Assembly: GCA_946478645.1 (NCBI GenBank)
Contig: CAMLCW010000045.1
Span: forward strand, 1-20,629
From: an uncultured Variovorax sp.
Lineage (GTDB): Bacteria; Pseudomonadota; Gammaproteobacteria; Burkholderiales; Burkholderiaceae
DNA length: 20,629 nt
Direction of reading: 5' to 3'
A model generated the notes under the pieces. That model made no database searches. It saw only the letters and a list, made by a program, of their open reading frames with translations, and had not been told where the DNA came from. The position numbers and the translations under genes are program-made. This document shows, piece by piece, positions 15,791 through 20,629 of this stretch; the stretch's first letter is position 1, and each line of letters starts with the position of its first letter.

Positions 15791-16465
15791 GTGCGCATAT
15801 TGCTTGTCGAAGATGACAGTGCGTTGGCAGACGCCGTCTGCGGCTATCTGCGCGCCAAGGCGTTCGTGGTCGACCTGGCGCCCGGTCTTGCCGAGGCACG
15901 CGGCGCGCTGCTGTCGGCGCAGTACGCCGCAGTGCTGCTCGACCTGCACCTCGGCGACGGCGACGGCCTTTCGCTGCTGCCCCAGGTGCGCGCGCTGCGG
16001 GAGCCGCCGATCGTGATCGTGCTGACCGCCCGCGACCAGGTCAGCGACCGCATCCGCGGCCTCGACGCCGGCGCCGACGACTACCTCATCAAGCCCTACG
16101 ATCCGGCCGAGCTGCTGGCGCGGCTGCGCGCCGTGGAGCGGCGGCGCAACGCTGGCAGCGCGCCGGTGCTGCACCTCGGCACGCTGGAAATCGACCTGGC
16201 GCAAGACCGGGTGCGCAAGGACGGCAGCCCTGTCGTGCTGACGCAGAAGGAGTGGGCGCTGCTGCGCGTGATGGCCACGCGGCCCGAGCGCATCCACACG
16301 CGCGAGAACCTGGCCGACGCGCTCTATGGCTTCGGCGACGAGGCCGACAGCAACACGCTCGAGGTGTTCATCAGCCGGCTGCGGCGCAAGCTCGGCAAGC
16401 GCCACATCCAGACGCTGCGCGGCCTCGGCTATCGGCTGTCGACCTCGGCCGGCGACGACGAATGA
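15791..16465 (+). CDS. OmpR-family response regulator (PmrA/QseB-like)
   Basis: A 224-residue response regulator. The receiver domain (1-118) has the acidic pair in LLVEDDSALA, phospho-acceptor Asp51 in LLDLHLGDGDGL, Thr79 in IVLTARDQ and Lys101 in DYLIKPYDP. The C-terminal winged helix (about 127-218) has LTQKEWALLRVMATRPERIHTRENL and SNTLEVFISRLRRKLGKRHIQTLRGLGYRL, typical of OmpR/PhoB regulators of the PmrA/QseB branch. It starts with GTG. Its stop overlaps the kinase start as ATGA, so the pair is translationally coupled. The divergent eptA-PAP2 operon and the 11-bp-spaced repeats nearby make that operon and its own promoter the likely targets. Confidence 0.95.
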   Translation: MRILLVEDDSALADAVCGYLRAKAFVVDLAPGLAEARGALLSAQYAAVLLDLHLGDGDGLSLLPQVRALREPPIVIVLTARDQVSDRIRGLDAGADDYLIKPYDPAELLARLRAVERRRNAGSAPVLHLGTLEIDLAQDRVRKDGSPVVLTQKEWALLRVMATRPERIHTRENLADALYGFGDEADSNTLEVFISRLRRKLGKRHIQTLRGLGYRLSTSAGDDE

Positions 16466-17802
16466 CGCCGGGCGGCCAAGACACGCTGGCCGGCCGGCTG
16501 GCCCGCACGCTGATCCTCTGGGTTGGCGGCGTGTGGCTCCTTTGCGTGCTCGCGGTGGTCTGGTATGTGGACCGCGAGATCAACCATAACTTCGACAACG
16601 AACTGGCCGAGGTGTCGCACCGCATGTTCGACATGGCGGTGCAGGAGCTCGAAAAGCTGCAGCCGCCCGGCGGCGCGGCCGGCGCGCCGCTGATCGCGCC
16701 GAAGCAGCTGTTCGCGGAGGACGCGGTCATGTACCAGGTCGTCGACGTCCGCGGGCGCGTGCTGCTGCGCTCGGCCGAATCGCCCACCGATGCCTTCGAT
16801 GTGCCGCTGGCCGCGGGTTTCGCGAACAACCCGGCGTGGCGCGTCTACACCGTGCGGCATCCCGCGCGGGGGCTGTACCTGCAGGTGGCCGATCCGCTCG
16901 ACGAGCGGCGCACTGCGCTGAACCGCACGCTGGTCGGGCTGCTCATCCCGCTCGGTGCGGTGCTGCCGCTGCTGGCGCTGGTGCTGCGCAAGGTGGCGCG
17001 CACCGAGCTGCGCGTGCTGCAGCGGCTCGCGGGCGAGATCGAGCAGCGCAGCGGCGCCGACCTGCGGCCGATCGCGCTGCCCGGGCTGCCGGGCGAACTG
17101 CGCGCGGTCGGCGACCATGTCAACAGCCTGCTCGAACGCCTGGCGCAGTCGCTCGATGTCGAGCGCGCGCTGGCCGCGAACGCCGCGCACGAACTGCGCA
17201 CGCCGCTGGCCGCGGCGCGGCTGCGGCTGCAGACCGCGCTCGAGCACGAACTGCGCCGCGACGACGTGCAGGCCGCGCTCGAAGCGCTGCAGATGCTCGG
17301 CCACCCCACCGTGAAGCTGCTGCAGCTCTCGCGCGCCGAATCGGGTGCCTCGCTCGGGCGCACCCGGGTCGACCTGGTGCAGCTTGCGGGCGCGGTGGCG
17401 CAGGAGTTCTGGAACGATCCGCAAGCTGTCGAGCGCCTCGCGCTCAGGGTGCCCGACGCGATGGCGCCCGTGGCATCGGGCGACGTCGATGCACTCGCGA
17501 TCGCGCTGCGCAACCTGGTGGAGAACGCGCTGCGCTACGGCGCGCCGGGCCGCGTGGTGATCGAAGTGATGGCGCCCTGCACGCTCGTGGTGCGCGACTT
17601 CGGGCCAGGCGTCAACGCCGAGCAGTTGCGCACGCTGCAGCAGCGCCACGTACGCCACAGCGCCGACCGCGCCGGCTACGGGCTCGGCCTGTCGATCGTG
17701 GGCACCATCGTCCAGAAGCACGGTGCGGCGCTCGAACTCGCATCGCCGCCGGCCGGTGCCCTGAGTGGCTTCGAGGCGCGCATCGTGCTGCCGCCGGGGT
17801 AG
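16462..17802 (+). CDS. Sensor histidine kinase of the envelope two-component system
   Basis: A 446-residue membrane kinase. Transmembrane helix 1 spans about 15-36 and helix 2 about 156-178, with a periplasmic sensor of roughly 115 residues between them and a HAMP-like linker after. The dimerisation/phosphorylation box has His243 in LAANAAHELRTPLAAARL. The ATP-binding domain has the N box IALRNLVENALRYG (347-360), G1 in RDFGPGVN and G2 in GYGLGLSIVGTIVQKHGA. The layout resembles PmrB/QseC. The periplasmic domain contains an E47-x-x-E50 motif close to helix 1, of the kind used for iron sensing by PmrB, but a single ExxE is weak evidence. It overlaps the regulator stop by four bases. Confidence 0.94.
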   Translation: MTPGGQDTLAGRLARTLILWVGGVWLLCVLAVVWYVDREINHNFDNELAEVSHRMFDMAVQELEKLQPPGGAAGAPLIAPKQLFAEDAVMYQVVDVRGRVLLRSAESPTDAFDVPLAAGFANNPAWRVYTVRHPARGLYLQVADPLDERRTALNRTLVGLLIPLGAVLPLLALVLRKVARTELRVLQRLAGEIEQRSGADLRPIALPGLPGELRAVGDHVNSLLERLAQSLDVERALAANAAHELRTPLAAARLRLQTALEHELRRDDVQAALEALQMLGHPTVKLLQLSRAESGASLGRTRVDLVQLAGAVAQEFWNDPQAVERLALRVPDAMAPVASGDVDALAIALRNLVENALRYGAPGRVVIEVMAPCTLVVRDFGPGVNAEQLRTLQQRHVRHSADRAGYGLGLSIVGTIVQKHGAALELASPPAGALSGFEARIVLPPG

Positions 17803-17865
17803 AGATTCAAAGAGTACCGCGCGAGGGCCTCGGCTGCTTCGTGGCTCGCCTGCCCAGGCATGCCC

Positions 17866-18192
17866 TCAGGCAAGCACTTTCAAGCCATGCTTTTCAACGA
17901 CGGCAAGCAACTTGAGCGCCATGCCGCTGGGCCGTTTGGTGCCGGCCTCCCACTTCTGTACGGTCGATTCGCTGGTATTCAGATAGCGCGCAAACACGGG
18001 CTGACTGACATGCGCAGCCTCACGGATCAGCTTGATCTTCCGCGGAGAGATCACCGGCGGAGCGACCAGACAAGCCTCATCGAACTCGCGCATGGTCGCC
18101 TTGTCCACGGCACCGATTTTCTCCAAGGCCCTGGCCGATCCATGAATGGCCTCGAGCGCATCGGTCTTGAACTTACGCCTCGTTGTTGCCAT
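17866..18192 (-). CDS. HigA-like / XRE-family antitoxin
   Basis: A 108-residue antitoxin and DNA-binding protein. The N-terminal half (MATTRRKFKTDALEAIHGSARAL) is charged and probably wraps the toxin. The C-terminal half (about 50-90) is a helix-turn-helix of the XRE type, IKLIREAAHVSQPVFARYLNTSESTVQKWEAGTKRPSGMALKLL. GGAG lies seven bases before the ATG at 18192. It overlaps the end of the toxin gene by 20 bases, the toxin-first order typical of HigBA modules. It should repress its own promoter by binding the palindrome at 18570-18588. An antitoxin of the NadS/HigA2 type is the closest description. Confidence 0.85.
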   Translation of the reverse strand: MATTRRKFKTDALEAIHGSARALEKIGAVDKATMREFDEACLVAPPVISPRKIKLIREAAHVSQPVFARYLNTSESTVQKWEAGTKRPSGMALKLLAVVEKHGLKVLA

Positions 18193-18562
18193 GGCATATC
18201 TCCACAAAATGTTTGCTGCTCACCAGTTGGGCGATTTGCAAGTCAGTCAATTTCGCATAGCTTTTGGCCAACAACCGGAACGCCGCCAATTCGTCATCTG
18301 TGATGTTGTCCCGGTCCTTCTTGGCGAACAGATACTCGCAAATCCAATATCGGCCGAGCCTGGCAAGCAGAATGGCGCGGTGCCTGTTTCCATTCAACCG
18401 CTTTTTGAACACGCTGCCGCCGAGATCGTCGACCTGTCCGGCAATCACCTGACCGACGGCAGTGCATAACGCGGTGTCACTGATCAGCGCCTTCCTCGCA
18501 TCCCTTCCGAACCTTGCGGTTCTGAAGACGCGCGGCCTCTCCAATATTGGTCTTGCTCCCAT
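18173..18562 (-). CDS. RelE/HigB-family toxin
   Basis: A 129-residue toxin of the RelE-type family in which members start with a FxTxxF-ARxAR-like helix: RVFRTARFGRDARKALISDTALCTAVGQVIAGQVDDLGGSVFKKR can be followed from residue 11, then HRAILLARLGRYWICEYLFAKKDRDNITDDELAAFRLLAKSYAKL. Relatives are translation-dependent mRNA endoribonucleases. The ATG at 18562 is favoured; a GTG at 18577 would lie inside the operator palindrome. No ribosome binding site precedes the ATG, so the message may be leaderless. Base composition is far nearer 50 % GC than the flanks, a sign of transfer. Confidence 0.85.
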   Translation of the reverse strand: MGARPILERPRVFRTARFGRDARKALISDTALCTAVGQVIAGQVDDLGGSVFKKRLNGNRHRAILLARLGRYWICEYLFAKKDRDNITDDELAAFRLLAKSYAKLTDLQIAQLVSSKHFVEICHGNNEA

Positions 18563-18569
18563 GCAAAAG

Positions 18570-18588
18570 TGTAGCACCAGGTGCTACA
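18570..18588. promoter_or_regulatory. Perfect 19-bp palindrome, toxin-antitoxin operator
   Basis: TGTAGCACCAGGTGCTACA has two exact 9-bp arms around a single central base. It ends eight bases before the toxin ATG. On the minus strand TACACT (18573-18568) overlaps its edge and could be a -10 element whose transcript would begin close to the ATG. It is the expected binding site for the antitoxin in autorepression. A further TAGCA at 18591-18595 repeats a half-site core. Confidence 0.7.
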
Positions 18589-18615
18589 TCTAGCATCGGC
18601 GGATCGCTGCCCGCC

Positions 18616-19038
18616 CTACTCGCCCACCAGCGCCCGCAGCCACTCGGGCATCGGCATCGCCTTCTGCTTCGGGAAGTCGACCCAGATCATGGTTGCGCCG
18701 CCGGCCGCGCAGACCACCTCCGGCGCATCGGCGCGCGCCATCGTGGCCCAGGTCTCGAAGGTGGTGCGCGCGGGGTCGCTCACGTACATCTTCACCAGCA
18801 CGTCGCCCGGATATTCGATCTGGCGGTAGAAGTTGCAGAACGCGTTGACGATCACCATGCCCTCGCCGCCGGGCTCGGGCTCGAAGCCGATGGAACGCAT
18901 CCAGTCGATGCGCGCGGTCTCCATGTAGCGGAAGTAGGTGCCGTTGTTCAGGTGGCCCATGGCGTCCATGTCGCCCCAGCGGATCGGGATCGACATTTCG
19001 TACACGAGCTTCTTCTGTTCGGGGATTTCGATTTTCAT
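18616..19038 (-). CDS. Acyl-CoA thioesterase, hotdog fold (4HBT/YbgC-like)
   Basis: A 140-residue hotdog thioesterase that hydrolyses acyl-CoA to free acid and CoA. The catalytic region RWGDMDAMGHLNNGTYFRYMETARIDWM holds the conserved Asp25 and the HLNN turn of the 4-hydroxybenzoyl-CoA thioesterase family, followed by the IVNAFCNFYRQIEYPGDVLV strands. The length is standard for a single-domain enzyme. The ATG at 19038 gives the usual short N-terminus; no clear ribosome binding site is seen. It is divergent from the ETF-ubiquinone oxidoreductase gene with 156 bases between starts, consistent with a role in fatty-acyl metabolism. The acyl substrate is unknown. Confidence 0.92.
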   Translation of the reverse strand: MKIEIPEQKKLVYEMSIPIRWGDMDAMGHLNNGTYFRYMETARIDWMRSIGFEPEPGGEGMVIVNAFCNFYRQIEYPGDVLVKMYVSDPARTTFETWATMARADAPEVVCAAGGATMIWVDFPKQKAMPMPEWLRALVGE

Positions 19039-19073
19039 GGGGTGTTTGCTGGCAGACGCGGTCCGGATGATCG

Positions 19074-19087
19074 ATGGTGTACACCAT
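19074..19087. promoter_or_regulatory. 14-bp perfect palindrome between thioesterase and ETF-QO genes
   Basis: ATGGTGTACACCAT is fully self-complementary and lies 35 bases before the thioesterase start, in the divergent promoter region. It could be a regulator site for one or both genes; a regulator is not identified. Confidence 0.4.
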
Positions 19088-19134
19088 GAGGCAGCCTCCA
19101 TCGGAGTCGCCGAGGTGACGCCTCGCACTCCACA

Positions 19135-19140
19135 TAAAAT
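19135..19140 (+). promoter_or_regulatory. Possible -10 element for the ETF-QO gene
   Basis: TAAAAT within an A/T-rich patch that stands out in this GC-rich gap, 54 bases before the ATG. The best upstream match to a -35 is a poor GGTGAC at a 15-bp spacing. Low certainty. Confidence 0.3.
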
Positions 19141-19194
19141 GTTTCCCGCCTCCGAAGCGTCCGAGCCTTCATCCATACCGACGAGACCCCCACA

Positions 19195-20629
19195 ATGACC
19201 CCCGACGAAATCCTCGCCCAATTCGGCCCCCGCGAATCCATGGAATACGACGTGGTCGTGGTCGGCGGCGGCCCCGCCGGCCTCGCGACCGCGATCCGCC
19301 TCAAGCAGCTTGCTGCGCAGCACGACAAGGAGGTCTCGGTCGTGGTGCTCGAAAAGGGCTCCGAGCCCGGCGCGCACATCCTCTCGGGCGCCATCATGGA
19401 CCCGCGTGCGCTCAACGAACTGCTGCCCGACTGGAAGGAACTCGGCGCGCCGCTGAACCAGCCGGTGACCGACGACGCGATGGTGTTCCTCGGCGAGAAG
19501 TCGGGCCTGCGCACGCCGGGCTTCCTGTTGCCCGAGTGCTTCCAGAACCACGGCAACTACATCATCAGCCTCGGCGCGTTCACCAAGTGGCTCGCGCAGC
19601 AGGCCGAAAACCTCGGCGTCGAGATCTTCCCGGGCTTCCCCGCGGCCGAAGTGCTCTACAACGAGAACGGGTCGGTGCGCGGCGTGGCCACCGGCAACCT
19701 GGGCGTGGGCAAGGACGGCGAGCCGACCGAGAACTTCCAGCTCGGCATGGAACTGCTCGGCAAGTACACGGTGTTCGCCGAAGGCGCGCGCGGCCACCTG
19801 GGCCGCCAGCTCATCAGCCGCTTCAAGCTCGACGCGGGCAAGGACCCGCAGACCTACGGCCTGGGCGTGAAGGAGGTCTGGGAGATCGACCCGAAGCGCC
19901 ACCAGCCCGGCTTCGTGCTGCACACGGCCGGCTGGCCGATGCAGAGCGACACCTATGGCGGCGCATTCCTCTATCACATGGAGGACAACAAGATCTCGAT
20001 GGGCTTCATCACGGGCCTCGACTACAGCAACCCGTACCTGAGCCCGTTCGAGGAAATGCAGCGCTGGAAGCTGCACCCCAACATCCGCTGGTACCTCGAG
20101 GGCGACGAAGCCAAGGGCATCAAGCCGGCCAAGCGCATCGGCTACGGCGCGCGCGCCATCACCGCGGGCGGCCTGATGTCGCTGCCCAAGACGGTGTTCC
20201 CGGGCGGCGCGCTGGTGGGCTGCGAGGCCGGCTACCTCAACGTGAGCCGCATCAAGGGCAGCCATGCGGCCATCAAGACCGGCATGCTGGCGGCCGAGGC
20301 CGCGTTCGACGCGGTGACCTCGGGCCGCCAGCACGACGAGCTCACGGCCTATCCGGCCGCGTTCGAGAAGAGCTGGCTCCACACCGAACTCAACAAGGCG
20401 CGCAACTTCAAGGCCTGGTTCAAGAAGGGGCTGGGCATCGCTACGGTGATGAACGGCGTCGAACAGTGGCTGCTGAAGGGCCGCATTCCATGGACCCTGC
20501 ACCGCAACAAGCCCGACCACCTCTACCTGAAGCCCGCGGCCGAGTGCAAGCCCATCGTCTACCCGAAGCCCGACGGCAAGCTCACCTTCGACCGGGTCAC
20601 GAGCGAGTTCATCAGCAACACCCACCATG
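19195..20629 (+). CDS. Electron transfer flavoprotein-ubiquinone oxidoreductase (partial, 3' end outside window)
   Basis: The first 478 residues of a protein usually near 560. It is a membrane-associated flavoprotein with an iron-sulfur cluster that passes electrons from electron transfer flavoprotein, reduced by acyl-CoA dehydrogenases, to ubiquinone. The FAD-binding motif is YDVVVVGGGPAGLATAIRLKQL at 18-39, followed by LEKGSEPGAHILSGAIMDP. Later family blocks include YIISLGAFTKWLA, GRQLISRFKLD, YGLGVKEVWEI, GGAFLYHMEDNKISMGFI, YGARAITAGGLMSLPK and FPGGALVGCEAGYLNVSRIKGSHAAIKTGMLAA. The cysteines of the 4Fe-4S cluster lie in the C-terminal part beyond the edge and cannot be checked. The ATG at 19195 is the first in frame and matches the family start. 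Confidence 0.95.
   Translation, partial: MTPDEILAQFGPRESMEYDVVVVGGGPAGLATAIRLKQLAAQHDKEVSVVVLEKGSEPGAHILSGAIMDPRALNELLPDWKELGAPLNQPVTDDAMVFLGEKSGLRTPGFLLPECFQNHGNYIISLGAFTKWLAQQAENLGVEIFPGFPAAEVLYNENGSVRGVATGNLGVGKDGEPTENFQLGMELLGKYTVFAEGARGHLGRQLISRFKLDAGKDPQTYGLGVKEVWEIDPKRHQPGFVLHTAGWPMQSDTYGGAFLYHMEDNKISMGFITGLDYSNPYLSPFEEMQRWKLHPNIRWYLEGDEAKGIKPAKRIGYGARAITAGGLMSLPKTVFPGGALVGCEAGYLNVSRIKGSHAAIKTGMLAAEAAFDAVTSGRQHDELTAYPAAFEKSWLHTELNKARNFKAWFKKGLGIATVMNGVEQWLLKGRIPWTLHRNKPDHLYLKPAAECKPIVYPKPDGKLTFDRVTSEFISNTHH

Noticed and set aside
17848..17859. GCCTGCCCAGGC as a terminator between the kinase and antitoxin genes.
   Set aside because: The stem is only five base pairs with a two-base loop and no T run.
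18575..18577. GTG at 18577 as the toxin start.
   Set aside because: It lies inside the operator palindrome and adds five residues not needed by the family; the ATG at 18562 is preferred.
1..20629. CRISPR arrays, tRNA or rRNA genes, insertion sequences, phage genes.
   Set aside because: No regularly spaced repeats, no tRNA-like cloverleaf or rRNA sequence, and no transposase or integrase frames were seen on either strand.

Overview
The window is GC-rich DNA (about 68-70 % G+C by eye) packed with short-spaced genes on both strands. The gene content, codon use and CoA-transferase/PAS-LuxR pairing suggest a beta-proteobacterium of the Burkholderiales, most like Comamonadaceae and especially Variovorax. 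That placement is inferred from gene style, not from a marker gene. There are 21 protein genes, two of them cut by the window edges. I see no RNA genes, insertion sequences or CRISPR arrays, and no gap over 300 bases without a gene.

Left part (1-5000): the start of a 3-oxoacid CoA-transferase subunit A gene faces a PAS-LuxR regulator across a perfect 10-bp-arm palindrome. Then come an unrecognised 49-residue single-span membrane protein, a LysR regulator divergent from methylmalonate-semialdehyde dehydrogenase (mmsA), and a leucine-carboxyl-methyltransferase-like SAM enzyme. This part is mostly acyl-CoA and branched-chain carbon catabolism with local regulators.

Middle (5100-12540): a Tat-exported glucan biosynthesis protein (opgD), a small Cys/His-rich glycine-zipper membrane protein, a secreted FKBP prolyl isomerase, the two ethanolamine ammonia-lyase subunits (eutBC) without microcompartment genes, an overlapping glutathione-transferase/serine-hydrolase pair, and an AhpD-like peroxidase-related protein.

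Envelope island (12551-17802): an EptA/MCR-family phosphoethanolamine transferase and two PAP2 phosphatases form one leftward operon. They diverge from an OmpR-family response regulator and its sensor kinase. The DNA before eptA holds paired TGAA half-sites at an 11-bp period, and a similar pair sits before the response-regulator gene. This looks like a self-contained, self-regulated lipid A or envelope-phosphate remodelling system and is the most interesting part of the window.

Right end (17866-20629): a HigBA/RelE-type toxin-antitoxin pair of clearly lower GC lies behind a perfect 19-bp palindromic operator and looks acquired. It is followed by a hotdog thioesterase and, divergently, the electron-transfer flavoprotein:ubiquinone oxidoreductase gene, which runs off the window. 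The last two return to the acyl-CoA oxidation theme of the left end.
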